Assembly (NCBI RefSeq): GCF_002410825.1
Contig: NZ_DHOS01000030.1
Location: 124,001 to 188,000 of the forward strand
Length of the DNA: 64,000 nt
Direction: 5' to 3'
From: Proteiniphilum sp. UBA5384
Lineage (GTDB): Bacteria; Bacteroidota; Bacteroidia; Bacteroidales; Dysgonomonadaceae
Part shown: positions 1 through 8,024 of the stretch, in pieces
How the letters are laid out: each line of letters opens with the position of its first letter
Numbering within the stretch: position 1 is the first letter of the stretch
Translations under genes and position numbers: made by a program
The notes under the pieces: model-generated
Database searches by the model: none
Told to the model about the DNA's origin: nothing
The model's input: the letters and a program-made list of their open reading frames with translations, nothing else

Positions 1-2033
1 TTGTCCAGATACTGTTTCCCTACGTATTTTCCCATCAGATTCACGTAGAATGCGGAAGCCGGTTGGTAAGTAAGTGACAGGCTGCCTATCAGATTAGGAG
101 AAAAAGAAATATCAGTCGATCCGAATCCCTTGGTTACCTGTGCCTGCCGGTTGTCAGGATCGTTATTAATATATACCGTATTATAATCATTGGGATTGTC
201 GTACAGATCAAAATAAGCTGTGTAATTGTTGATCTTGTTCCTACTGAATGTAGCGTTGGCATCCAAAAGAAATTTGTTGTTAACGAACGGAATGGCGGCT
301 TCCAGTTCAATCCCGGTACGGTAGCTGTCTTTGACATTTTCCATCAGTTTATAGCCTACATCGTTGAGTTTTCCGGTCTGTACCATCTGGTTGTGGTAAT
401 CCATATAATAGAAGTTGGCCCCTAACCTGAGCCCGTTCTCCCCCTGGTAACGGTATCCCGCCTCATAGTCGATCATCCGTTCCGGCTTGATGGAATGGGT
501 TGCACCTCCTTTAATACCTTCTTTCAGGTCGGTGCGGAGCGGTTCGCGTTGTCCTACGGCTACCGAAGCGTAAAATCTGTTGAGATCGTTTAACCGGAAT
601 GAAAATCCGGCTTTGGGATTTACGAAATTATAGGTGAAATCCCCCCCTGACAGATCTTCCCTGTCTTTATCTATCCCATTGAAACGGTAGGAAATATGCC
701 GGTATTGCAGATCACCGAACAGAGATAGTTTCTCGTTCAGTTGATATTCTGTTTTAATGAAAAAGCTTACTTCCGATTTCTTGCCTTCATTACGGTACCA
801 TTCATAGTTTTTAGAAATATTCTCATTGAATTTTACCCAAGGTAATCGGCCATAGTGATCGCCGTTGTAAAAGCTGTACATCCCTCCAAAGGTGAGATTC
901 AATGCGTCTTTTGCATATTTGAGGCCAAGGTTGGCCACATAAAAATCATTGCTCATTAATTCTTGTTTTATTAAATCCGACCGGCTATGAGCGACGCCAT
1001 TTATAGTTTGTGCAGGTAAGCCGTAATACTCAAATTTCTTTCCGAATATGGGGTCCTTTTTTTTATAATTCTCATAGTAGCCGTACCCATGATTATAACT
1101 TAATCCTGCATTGAAAGTGAGATTCCGGTTTAATTCCCTGGCCAGGGTCAATTGTAGAATATCGGAATAGTAGTTATCGGTTTCGTTATCGTAGTAGAGA
1201 CGGTTGCCTGCATCATCATAATATTCACCTGCAGGATTGTACCGGCGCCCATATTCCTGGTCTGCCATCTGTTCCTTTGAGACACCTTCCCAGGTAATCC
1301 CGGTATGTTGTATTCCTTTCATATAGATCAGTCTGAGCAGTTGCTTGTCGGTGTAATGTGATAAAGCAGCATAGAAATTGGTATGGTCCACCTTTCCGTT
1401 TCTTATATAACCATCACCCAAGACACGGGAAAAACGGATGTCGAACGACAGTCCGTTCTTTAATATTCCTGTTCCTGCACCAATATTCGATAGGAATGTA
1501 CCATAACTCCCTATCGCAGAAGAGGCTTCACCATACGCCCGGGAGCGTGCTCCCATGGTCTGGAGAGATATACTGGCACCGAAAGCAGCCGAGCCATTGG
1601 TAGATGTACCCACGCCTCGTTGTATCTGTATGTTTTGCAAAGAATTGGAAAGATCGGGCAGGTTTACCCAGAATACTTCCTGGCTCTCGGGATTATTCAA
1701 CGGCATCCCGTTGAGAGTTACATTAATGCGGGTAGCATCGGTACCCCTGATCCTGAAGGCCGTATTGCCTACCCCTAATCCGTCTTCTGTAAAAGAGACT
1801 ATTGATGGGGACGTTTGCAGGATAGCCGGGATGTTACGGGCTGCATTTTGTTTTTTGATGTCTGAAGAGGTGATATTGGAATAGGATACCGGCGTATTTT
1901 GTCCGGCTCGTGTGGCGGAAATAATTACCTCTTCCAGTTGAATTTGGCTGAGCGTGTCTGATGGCACTTCATCTGCCTTTGTCTGTGAAACCAATGCCAA
2001 CAACATTGCCGGCAATAAGAAAACCTTTTTCAT
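1..2033 (-). CDS. TonB-dependent outer-membrane receptor, probably thiamine uptake (3' end outside window)
   Basis: The reading frame on the minus strand is open from the ATG at 2033 to the left edge (about 677 codons), so the C-terminal end of the barrel lies outside the window. The product starts with a signal peptide (MKKVFLLPAMLLALVSQTKA), followed by a TonB-box-like stretch (EEVIISATRA), a plug domain with conserved NGMPLNNPE and QRGVGTSTNG segments, and then aromatic-rich alternating beta strands typical of a 22-strand barrel. There is no N-terminal carboxypeptidase-regulatory domain, so it is not SusC-like. The substrate is inferred from the TPP riboswitch directly upstream: thiamine or a precursor would be carried across the outer membrane with TonB energy. 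The receptor class is clear from sequence; the thiamine assignment rests on the riboswitch. Confidence 0.9.
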   Translation of the reverse strand, partial: MKKVFLLPAMLLALVSQTKADEVPSDTLSQIQLEEVIISATRAGQNTPVSYSNITSSDIKKQNAARNIPAILQTSPSIVSFTEDGLGVGNTAFRIRGTDATRINVTLNGMPLNNPESQEVFWVNLPDLSNSLQNIQIQRGVGTSTNGSAAFGASISLQTMGARSRAYGEASSAIGSYGTFLSNIGAGTGILKNGLSFDIRFSRVLGDGYIRNGKVDHTNFYAALSHYTDKQLLRLIYMKGIQHTGITWEGVSKEQMADQEYGRRYNPAGEYYDDAGNRLYYDNETDNYYSDILQLTLARELNRNLTFNAGLSYNHGYGYYENYKKKDPIFGKKFEYYGLPAQTINGVAHSRSDLIKQELMSNDFYVANLGLKYAKDALNLTFGGMYSFYNGDHYGRLPWVKFNENISKNYEWYRNEGKKSEVSFFIKTEYQLNEKLSLFGDLQYRHISYRFNGIDKDREDLSGGDFTYNFVNPKAGFSFRLNDLNRFYASVAVGQREPLRTDLKEGIKGGATHSIKPERMIDYEAGYRYQGENGLRLGANFYYMDYHNQMVQTGKLNDVGYKLMENVKDSYRTGIELEAAIPFVNNKFLLDANATFSRNKINNYTAYFDLYDNPNDYNTVYINNDPDNRQAQVTKGFGSTDISFSPNLIGSLSLTYQPASAFYVNLMGKYVGKQYLD

Positions 2034-2151
2034 TTACTTTAATTTTTAAGATGGACAAGGCTTCTTGCCATGTGCATCGTTCGTTAGTGAAATAAAAAAG
2101 GGGATTTATAAAGATATATACCGGAAGATCCATATATATATGGATTTTTAT

Positions 2152-2228
2152 TTTCCCTACGCCGGCATTACCCGGATCAGGTGATTTGGGTATGATCTCA
2201 GCCCGTTTACTTGGGCACCCCCTGTCGA
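2152..2228 (-). promoter_or_regulatory. TPP (thiamine pyrophosphate) riboswitch
   Basis: Read on the minus strand, the segment contains the conserved THI-element blocks in the right order: GGGGTGCC, GCTGAGATCATACCC, then ACCTGATCCGGGTAATGCC and GCGTAGGGA. It lies about 120 bases upstream of the receptor start and just downstream of a TATCTTTG promoter box. Riboswitches of this class turn expression off when thiamine pyrophosphate is plentiful. No obvious terminator was found between it and the ATG, so translational control is possible. Confidence 0.95.
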
Positions 2229-2237
2229 ATGAGAAAA

Positions 2238-2245
2238 CAAAGATA
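2238..2245 (-). promoter_or_regulatory. -7 promoter box of the riboswitch-controlled receptor
   Basis: On the minus strand the bases read TATCTTTG, a perfect match to the Bacteroidetes -7 consensus TAnnTTTG. It ends about 10 bases before the riboswitch. The -33 box is weak (TTTAC about 20 bases upstream). Confidence 0.6.
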
Positions 2246-2395
2246 GAATAATTTTGTTCAGTAAAGGCTTATATTCCCTGTTTTTTAACATTAAAGCGAC
2301 TCTTCAGGGTAAAAATAACCGATTGCATAGCTGTTTTCTTTGGATTTATTTGTAATTTCGTTTATTAAAGCAATAAAAAGAGGTCAAGTAGGTAT

Positions 2396-4693
2396 ATGAG
2401 TGATGAAGAAAAGCAGATTGCTGAAGAACAGATGATCGAAAATGAGTTTCAGGCTCTTCTGAATGATTATCTGAACTCTAATCACCGGCGGAAGGTGGAT
2501 GTCATAACCCGGGCGTTTAACATGGCGAAAGAGGCACACAAAGGTGCCCGCCGGCGGTCGGGAGAGCCTTATATCATGCACCCGTTGGCGGTAGCGCGTA
2601 TTGTGTCGAGAGAGATGGGTTTGGGTTCTACTTCCATTTCTGCCGCTTTGTTGCATGATGTGGTGGAAGATACCGACTATACAGTAGAGGATATCCGTGC
2701 ACTGTTTGGTGATAAAATTGCGCAGATTGTGGATGGGCTGACAAAAATATCACAGGGCTTGTTTGGCGAAAACGTATCAGCCCAAGCAGAGAACTTCAGA
2801 AAATTGCTATTGACCATGTCGGATGATATCCGAGTGATTCTGGTGAAGATTGCCGACCGGCTGCACAATATGCGTACATTGTCCTCTATGACTCCTGCCA
2901 AGCAGTACAAGATCACAGGAGAGACATTGTATATTTATGCTCCATTGGCGCATCGCCTGGGACTTTTTGCTATCAAGACCGAACTGGAAGAGCTTTGCTT
3001 TAAATATGAGCATCCGGAGATTTATGCCGACCTGACAAAGAAGATTGAAGAGACTGCTCCTGAACGGAACAAGATATATGAAAATTTTGCTGAACCCGTA
3101 ATAAAGGCGCTCGATAAGATGGATATTGAGTATGAGATGCGGGCGCGGGTGAAGTCGGTCTACTCCATCTGGAACAAAATGCAGAACAAAGGCATTGAAT
3201 TCTCGGAAGTATATGATCTTTTTGCAGTACGCATTATCTTTGAAGTAACTCCCGGTATGGATGAAAAGAAACAGTGCTGGGATATCTACTCTGCCATTAC
3301 GGATATTTACAAGCTTCGCCCCGACCGTATCCGTGACTGGGTGAGTCATCCCAAAGCCAACGGTTACCAAGCACTTCATCTTACCGTGATGGGACCCGAT
3401 GGAAAATGGATAGAAATACAGATCCGGAGCCGACGGATGGATGACATTGCGGAAAAAGGTTTTGCTGCACATTGGAAATATAAAGAGAACAGGATTGAAG
3501 AGGATAATGAACTCGATAAATGGTTGAAAACCATTCAGGAAGTACTGGCAAACCCCAATCCGAATGCTATTGATTTCCTTGATACGGTGAAGATGAACCT
3601 TTTCTCGTCCGAAATCTTTGTTTTTACACCTAAAGGCGAAATAAAAACATTGCCACAAGGTGCAACCGCACTCGATTTTGCCTACACCATCCATACCCGG
3701 GTGGGAGATCATTGCTTAGGCGCCAAAGTGAATCATACCTTGTCGCCACTGAGCCAGAAGCTGAGTAGCGGTGACCAGGTAGAGATACTCACTTCTCAGT
3801 CGGTTAATCCTCAACCGGAATGGCTTCATTTCGTGACGACCGCCAAAGCACGTACTAAAATAGAAGCATCCTTACGTAGACAGCGCCGTCGAATTGCTGA
3901 AAAGGGGCAGAATATGCTGGAAGAGCTATTTGAGCATGAACCTATCGATAATACTGTTTTCAATAAGATACTGCATTTTTACAAGGCAGAAAACAAAGAA
4001 GATCTTTTTTATTTAATAGGGAACAATGAAGTATCCCTTCCGTCCACTAAAGACGCATTCTTTAAGCTAAAGATTGAGGAAGAAAAACAGGATAACCTGT
4101 TTGTAAGGTATATGAAGCAGGCGATGAATGCTATTAAAAAGTCGCCCTCTTCTGATCAGAAAAATATAAAAAATATGCAGAAGGATCCGGACGTATCCGT
4201 ATTCCCGACGGAATTGTCCGGAGAAGAGAAGATTGACCGAAAAGCAGTCTTCCGACTTACTGAAACCAATTTCCGTAAGAATTTTATTGTCCCTTCCTGT
4301 TGTAATCCGCTACCGGGTGATGACGTGTTCGGATATATCACAGAAAAGGAGGAGGTGGAGGTACATAAACGTTCCTGTCAGACAGGCTTAAAATTAAAAT
4401 CCAATTTCGGAAACCGTATCATTGCAGTGGAGTGGGGTGATTATCGGCAGTACTCTTTTCTGGCATCTATCGTGTTTACAGGAATAGACCGGGTGGGAAT
4501 ATTAGGTACTATCCTTACCAAGTTGACAGAGGATATAGTGGTAAATATTCAAAGTGTGAATGTCTCTTCTAATGATGGGATATTTGAAGGGATATTTAAT
4601 ATACATGTGCACAGCGCTGAAGAGGTGAATCAACTTTGTGCTAAAATAGCAAAAGTGGACGGTGTAAGTACCGTCCACAGATCTACTATTTAA
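2396..4693 (+). CDS. rsh: RelA/SpoT homologue, bifunctional (p)ppGpp synthetase/hydrolase
   Basis: This long RSH enzyme (765 aa) makes and degrades the stringent-response alarmone. The hydrolase HD domain is intact: H62 in YIMHPLAVARIV and HDVVEDT at residues 87-93. The synthetase domain follows, with EVYDLFAVRII and RIRDWVSHPKANGYQALH; the basic RxRD form resembles bifunctional Rel rather than RelA. A TGS domain (EIFVFTPKGEIKTLPQGAT, about residues 400-460), a Cys/His segment (CCNPLPGDD, HKRSC) and a C-terminal ACT domain complete the usual architecture. Full length and intact motifs suggest both activities. It is a single gene whose stop overlaps the convergent gene at 4686 by eight bases. 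Confidence 0.97.
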   Translation: MSDEEKQIAEEQMIENEFQALLNDYLNSNHRRKVDVITRAFNMAKEAHKGARRRSGEPYIMHPLAVARIVSREMGLGSTSISAALLHDVVEDTDYTVEDIRALFGDKIAQIVDGLTKISQGLFGENVSAQAENFRKLLLTMSDDIRVILVKIADRLHNMRTLSSMTPAKQYKITGETLYIYAPLAHRLGLFAIKTELEELCFKYEHPEIYADLTKKIEETAPERNKIYENFAEPVIKALDKMDIEYEMRARVKSVYSIWNKMQNKGIEFSEVYDLFAVRIIFEVTPGMDEKKQCWDIYSAITDIYKLRPDRIRDWVSHPKANGYQALHLTVMGPDGKWIEIQIRSRRMDDIAEKGFAAHWKYKENRIEEDNELDKWLKTIQEVLANPNPNAIDFLDTVKMNLFSSEIFVFTPKGEIKTLPQGATALDFAYTIHTRVGDHCLGAKVNHTLSPLSQKLSSGDQVEILTSQSVNPQPEWLHFVTTAKARTKIEASLRRQRRRIAEKGQNMLEELFEHEPIDNTVFNKILHFYKAENKEDLFYLIGNNEVSLPSTKDAFFKLKIEEEKQDNLFVRYMKQAMNAIKKSPSSDQKNIKNMQKDPDVSVFPTELSGEEKIDRKAVFRLTETNFRKNFIVPSCCNPLPGDDVFGYITEKEEVEVHKRSCQTGLKLKSNFGNRIIAVEWGDYRQYSFLASIVFTGIDRVGILGTILTKLTEDIVVNIQSVNVSSNDGIFEGIFNIHVHSAEEVNQLCAKIAKVDGVSTVHRSTI

Positions 4694-5069
4694 TTCTTTT
4701 CTTTTTCTTACCGAACAGCAATGAAGGGATTTTTTTGACCGCAAAGGTGATGAGTGCCGGTCGGGCCACTTTCCATGAGAGAGAGCCGATAAGTGGAAGA
4801 TTCGACAAGGCGAGATTTACCCAAGGATTAATCCTTTTCGTCATAAAAGGTGTGACTGAATAAGAAGAACCACTCGACAAATGATCTACCGTTTCGGCCA
4901 GTTTCGACTTTACTGACGAAGTAATACCCTTGGTCACCATTGATCCCCAGTTGTCATTCAAATACTGAAGATGGTAGGTAAGCCGTTGACCTGCAATAGT
5001 ACGCTCTTCACGCAATCGTCTTTTCTCTAATCGCAATTCTTCTATTGGGGATAATTTATAGGTACTCAT
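4686..5069 (-). CDS. Conserved small protein of unknown function, last gene of a holin-like/YtxH operon
   Basis: I do not recognise this 127-aa protein. It begins with a charged, probably helical region (EELRLEKRRLREER), has no signal peptide, and near its C-terminus carries a hydrophobic stretch (LALSNLPLIGSLSWKVARPALITFAVKKI) before a Lys/Arg-rich tail (GKKKKRIK), which suggests peripheral or monotopic membrane association. The start ATG overlaps the stop of the upstream holin-like gene in an ATGA arrangement, so the two are translationally coupled. Its own stop codon overlaps the end of the convergent rsh gene. The operon context suggests a role with the two membrane-associated neighbours, perhaps in envelope stress; this is inference. 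Confidence 0.8.
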   Translation of the reverse strand: MSTYKLSPIEELRLEKRRLREERTIAGQRLTYHLQYLNDNWGSMVTKGITSSVKSKLAETVDHLSSGSSYSVTPFMTKRINPWVNLALSNLPLIGSLSWKVARPALITFAVKKIPSLLFGKKKKRIK

Positions 5070-5446
5070 TTGTCTCTTTTTTTATCTTCTTTCTCATCAT
5101 CCTGCGACATTAGAAAGCGTATTACCTTATTGGTGAATTTTTTATTGAAATACTTCTTTAAAAGAAGCATGCACAATAATGTCAAAAAAGCAAACGCAGC
5201 TACGATCCCGAATCCGGCCCAAAAGTTCTGAAGCAGTTCTCCCAGGTAAAGCCCTACCGTCACCAGCGTAAAGAAAAACGCAATCAGGACAATTGCACCT
5301 ATCAGCAGGCCATAGATGACTGCTGCGGAACCTAAACTGATCTTTTCATATACTTCCAGTTTGCCAAGTTCAAGGGAACTGGAAATATAGTTCGAGACAT
5401 CATCCCGCATTTCCTCGAACAGCGTACTTACTTTTTTTTCTTCCAT
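5066..5446 (-). CDS. Phage-holin-like (DUF1469/Holin-X family) inner-membrane protein
   Basis: The 126-aa product has an N-terminal amphipathic helix (EMRDDVSNYISSSLELGKLEVYEKI), two transmembrane helices (about residues 37-65 and 75-96) and a charged C-terminal tail ending KEDKKRDK. This is the layout of the DUF1469/putative holin superfamily III proteins found on many bacterial chromosomes; despite the name they are not linked to phages. It lies between a YtxH-like gene (34-base gap upstream) and a small unknown gene (4-base overlap downstream). In other bacteria YtxH/holin-like pairs are associated with general stress and membrane maintenance; nothing in this sequence proves a function. 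Confidence 0.85.
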   Translation of the reverse strand: MEEKKVSTLFEEMRDDVSNYISSSLELGKLEVYEKISLGSAAVIYGLLIGAIVLIAFFFTLVTVGLYLGELLQNFWAGFGIVAAFAFLTLLCMLLLKKYFNKKFTNKVIRFLMSQDDEKEDKKRDK

Positions 5447-5480
5447 TGTTTTGTTCGGTTAAAGGATGTAAGGATATAAT

Positions 5481-5723
5481 TTATTGCTTTGCCAATTCTT
5501 TCTTGGCTATCTCGGCAATGTCATCTATATCTTCCTTTAAGTCCTGGACTTCACTTTTTCCTTTGTAAATAGCGGATTTTACGTTAGCTCTTACTTTATC
5601 TGCAAATTCGTTGGCTTGCTCCAGCCATTCTTCTTTCCTGTCGGTTCCCATAATGTAACCTACTGCAGCTCCGAGAGCAACGCCGATTCCTAACCCTAAT
5701 AATAGTTTTGCTTCTGATTTCAT
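5481..5723 (-). CDS. YtxH domain-containing protein
   Basis: This 80-aa protein has one N-terminal glycine-rich transmembrane helix (LLLGLGIGVALGAAVGYIMG) followed by a charged helical segment (ANEFADKVRANVKSAIYKGKSEVQDLKEDIDDIAEIAKKEL), the typical YtxH layout of a membrane anchor plus an apolipophorin-like amphipathic helix. YtxH proteins are small stress-associated proteins of unknown biochemical role. It is the first gene of a three-gene leftward operon. Upstream (5733-5752) is a short tandem TTAATAG-type repeat in the leader; no clear promoter was identified. Confidence 0.85.
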   Translation of the reverse strand: MKSEAKLLLGLGIGVALGAAVGYIMGTDRKEEWLEQANEFADKVRANVKSAIYKGKSEVQDLKEDIDDIAEIAKKELAKQ

Positions 5724-5892
5724 AACTTTGCGTTTAATAGTTAATAGTTAATCTTTATACTCAATATCTAATTCGGTCATTTCTATACATAACATGATGG
5801 ACGTATCGATTGACTACTCGTTGAGTCTTTCCTTTAAATAGAACACATTACCACCAAAATTGTTTTTTGAATCGGGTATTAATAGAATGCGA

Positions 5893-7242
5893 TTATTTCG
5901 CAGACAACGATTCTCCCAACAACGTAGCAGGGGTGAAGCCGGTAATCTTTACTTTTACAAATTCACCGATATGGTGGTTTTTCTTGTCAAAAATAACTAC
6001 CTTATTCTGGTCGGTACGACCAAAAAGCTGTTCACGCGAACGTTTAGAAAAACCTTCTGTCAACACCTCGAATTCTTTTCCCAGGTCTCTTTCGTTGCTC
6101 TCTCTCGATAATTCCATTTGCAGATCAATGATTTCCTGCAAGCGCCTGCTCTTGATCTCTTCGGGTATATTATCCTCCAATCTCTTGGCTGCATAGGTGC
6201 CCGGCCGTTCCGAATATTTAAACATAAAAGCCGAATCGAAACCAACTTCCCGCATCAAAGAGAGTGTTTCACGGTGATCTTCTTCCGTTTCGGAATGGAA
6301 CCCGCACATAATGTCGGTGGAAAGACCGCACCCGGGGATAATCCGTTTGATGGCTGCAATCCGGTCCATATACCATTCCCTGTCGTATCTCCTGTTCATC
6401 AATTTCATCATCCGGGAACTGCCCGATTGTACAGGCAGGTGAATATAATTGCAGAGATTCTCGTAGTTGGCGATAGTTTCCAGTGTCTCATCGGTCATAT
6501 CCCTGGGGTGTGATGTGGTGAAACGGATACGCATTTCGGGCGCAGCCTCTGCTACCATGGTCAGTAATTCAGAAAAATCAATTTTCCTGTCGCTATCCAT
6601 GAAACGATAGGAGTTGACATTCTGCCCCAAAAGCGTAACTTCCCGGAACCCTTTTGCACGCATATCCTGCAATTCATTCAGGATACTTTCGGGTTCACGG
6701 CTACGCTCACGTCCACGGGTAAACGGTACAATACAGTAGGTGCAGAACTTGTCGCATCCACGCATAATGGAAATATATCCGGATATATTGCTTCCATTCA
6801 ACTTCAGTGGAATTACATCTTTATAAGTCTCCGTCTTTGAGAGTTGTATATTGATGGCTTTTTCTCCTTGTTCAGCAGCTCCTACTAAATTGGGCAGGTC
6901 GAGATAAGCATCGGGCCCTACGACCAAATCCACATTATGCTCGTCAATCAGGTCTGATTTAGCCCTTTCTGCCATACAACCCAAGACGCCCACAATAAGA
7001 GGTCCTTTACGCTTCCTCTTCAGTGCATTGAAATATTCCAGACGCTGTATCACGCGCTGTTCAGCATTGTCACGGATAGAGCAAGTATTTACGAAGATTG
7101 CGTCAGCATCGCGGTCGTTGTCGGTAAGGGTGTAACCGTCCATTTCCATGATCGATGCAACCACTTCTGTGTCTGCCACATTCATCTGGCAACCGTAAGT
7201 TTCTATGAATAGTTTTTTTTCTTTCACTCCATTAAGAACCAT
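5893..7242 (-). CDS. miaB: tRNA-2-methylthio-N6-dimethylallyladenosine synthase MiaB
   Basis: MiaB is a radical-SAM methylthiotransferase that modifies A37 in tRNAs reading U-starting codons. The 449-aa protein has the N-terminal UPF0004 domain (ETYGCQMNVADTEVV, with further cysteines in NTCSIRDNAEQ and GCMAER), the radical-SAM cluster motif RGCDKFCTYCIVPFTRG, and a C-terminal TRAM domain (about residues 380-445). All six cluster cysteines are present, so it should be active. The ATG at 7242 is preferred because YGCQMN then falls about 15 residues in, as usual for the family. It stands alone, about 170 bases upstream of the YtxH operon on the same strand. Confidence 0.96.
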   Translation of the reverse strand: MVLNGVKEKKLFIETYGCQMNVADTEVVASIMEMDGYTLTDNDRDADAIFVNTCSIRDNAEQRVIQRLEYFNALKRKRKGPLIVGVLGCMAERAKSDLIDEHNVDLVVGPDAYLDLPNLVGAAEQGEKAINIQLSKTETYKDVIPLKLNGSNISGYISIMRGCDKFCTYCIVPFTRGRERSREPESILNELQDMRAKGFREVTLLGQNVNSYRFMDSDRKIDFSELLTMVAEAAPEMRIRFTTSHPRDMTDETLETIANYENLCNYIHLPVQSGSSRMMKLMNRRYDREWYMDRIAAIKRIIPGCGLSTDIMCGFHSETEEDHRETLSLMREVGFDSAFMFKYSERPGTYAAKRLEDNIPEEIKSRRLQEIIDLQMELSRESNERDLGKEFEVLTEGFSKRSREQLFGRTDQNKVVIFDKKNHHIGEFVKVKITGFTPATLLGESLSAK

Positions 7243-7321
7243 AATTTCTCTGTAAAACTGTGATAAATTTATACGTCTTTGTATGCCGGAAAAGTTAAAG
7301 TGTCAAATTATCGACAGAAAA

Positions 7322-7353
7322 GTTGCAATATTCTTTTTCTTATACTAACTTTG
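7322..7353 (+). promoter_or_regulatory. Bacteroidetes-type promoter without a downstream gene
   Basis: A TTG at 7323-7325 is followed, after 20 bases, by TAACTTTG at 7346-7353. This matches the -33/-7 consensus (TTTG, 19-21 bases, TAnnTTTG) well. A start near 7359 is predicted. No coding region follows before a strong terminator at 7404-7438, so it probably drives a small RNA. Confidence 0.65.
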
Positions 7354-7358
7354 CCATT

Positions 7359-7438
7359 AGGAAAAATAAAAATTTTTTCATAGTTAAGGTTTTGGTTAAT
7401 TGTTCGAGAGTAACTGTGAAGTTGCTCTCGATTTTTTT
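7359..7438 (+). ncRNA. Candidate small RNA of about 80 nt
   Basis: The segment is bounded by a good promoter (7322-7353) and an intrinsic terminator (7404-7438) and contains no credible ORF. The 5' half is A/U-rich and probably unstructured; the 3' half is the terminator hairpin. It lies between the divergent miaB gene and a small membrane-protein gene that has its own promoter at 7477. I do not recognise a known RNA family. An attenuated leader of the downstream gene is the main alternative. Confidence 0.45.
7404..7438 (+). terminator. Rho-independent terminator (orphan, plus strand)
   Basis: An 11-bp stem TCGAGAGTAAC / GTTGCTCTCGA (one G-U pair) with a six-base loop is followed at once by seven T residues. 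No plus-strand gene lies upstream for more than 2 kb. The hairpin is itself flanked by a perfect 9-bp inverted repeat, TTGGTTAAT (7392-7400) and ATTAACCAA (7441-7449). Confidence 0.8.
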
Positions 7439-7476
7439 CTATTAACCAACTCAACCTTCAATTCAGAAAAAATCAC

Positions 7477-7484
7477 TATTTTTG
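7477..7484 (+). promoter_or_regulatory. -7 promoter box that fixes the start of the next gene
   Basis: TATTTTTG matches TAnnTTTG. An in-frame TTG (7482) that could extend the next ORF lies inside this box, upstream of any transcript start, so the ATG at 7509 must be the real start. Confidence 0.55.
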
Positions 7485-7508
7485 TCCGGTTGCAAAATTA
7501 ATCAAAAT

Positions 7509-7982
7509 ATGGAGTTTGGTGATATTATTTATTTTATCCTTCTGGTATTTTTTGTGATATTGGGTTTTTTTAATGATTCCCGAAAGAAAAGACAACAACA
7601 ACAACAATCGGAAGTAGAATCCCGACCTTTTTTTGATGAAGAGTCGGAAATTGTACCTCCGCGAATAGAGAAGCATAAGGTGGCACCTCCACCGATCCCC
7701 GTTCCATATTCGAGCGAGGGGGTTCACAAGGATTTCCGTTCCTCACTTGACCTGGTATCTATTCATGATGAACAACCTTCCCATCCGAGCTATACTTTTG
7801 ATTATAATGTAAACTCCTTTTATGAGGATGATCCTGATTCCCCGGAAATATCTGATAATGCCCGGGAAGAGGTATCCAACAAAACGTTGCATCCGTTGAT
7901 TAAGGCTCTCAGGGATGATACTGGCCATGAAGAACTTAAAAAAGGACTGATTTATGGGGAGATTATGCTGAGAAAGTATTAA
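7509..7982 (+). CDS. Small membrane-anchored protein of unknown function
   Basis: I do not recognise a named family. From the ATG at 7509 the product is 157 aa: one N-terminal transmembrane helix (about residues 4-20, DIIYFILLVFFVILGFF), a basic stop-transfer segment (NDSRKKRQQQQQ), then a mostly hydrophilic, acidic and Pro-rich region (EEESEIVPPR-like and PPPIPVPYSSEG) and a C-terminal helix ending MLRKY. This suggests a cytoplasmic-facing, largely disordered tail. It is followed, 42 bases on, by the CoA-transferase gene on the same strand, so the two may be cotranscribed. The longer TTG-started reading is rejected because that codon overlaps the promoter. Confidence 0.75.
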   Translation: MEFGDIIYFILLVFFVILGFFNDSRKKRQQQQQSEVESRPFFDEESEIVPPRIEKHKVAPPPIPVPYSSEGVHKDFRSSLDLVSIHDEQPSHPSYTFDYNVNSFYEDDPDSPEISDNAREEVSNKTLHPLIKALRDDTGHEELKKGLIYGEIMLRKY

Positions 7983-8024
7983 AACTATCGATTTTTATCT
8001 AACACACAAAAATATTTATTGTAT

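Noticed and set aside
2807..3712. 301-codon open frame on the minus strand
   Set aside because: It lies wholly antisense to rsh, has no family resemblance, and its composition reflects the codon bias of the real gene.
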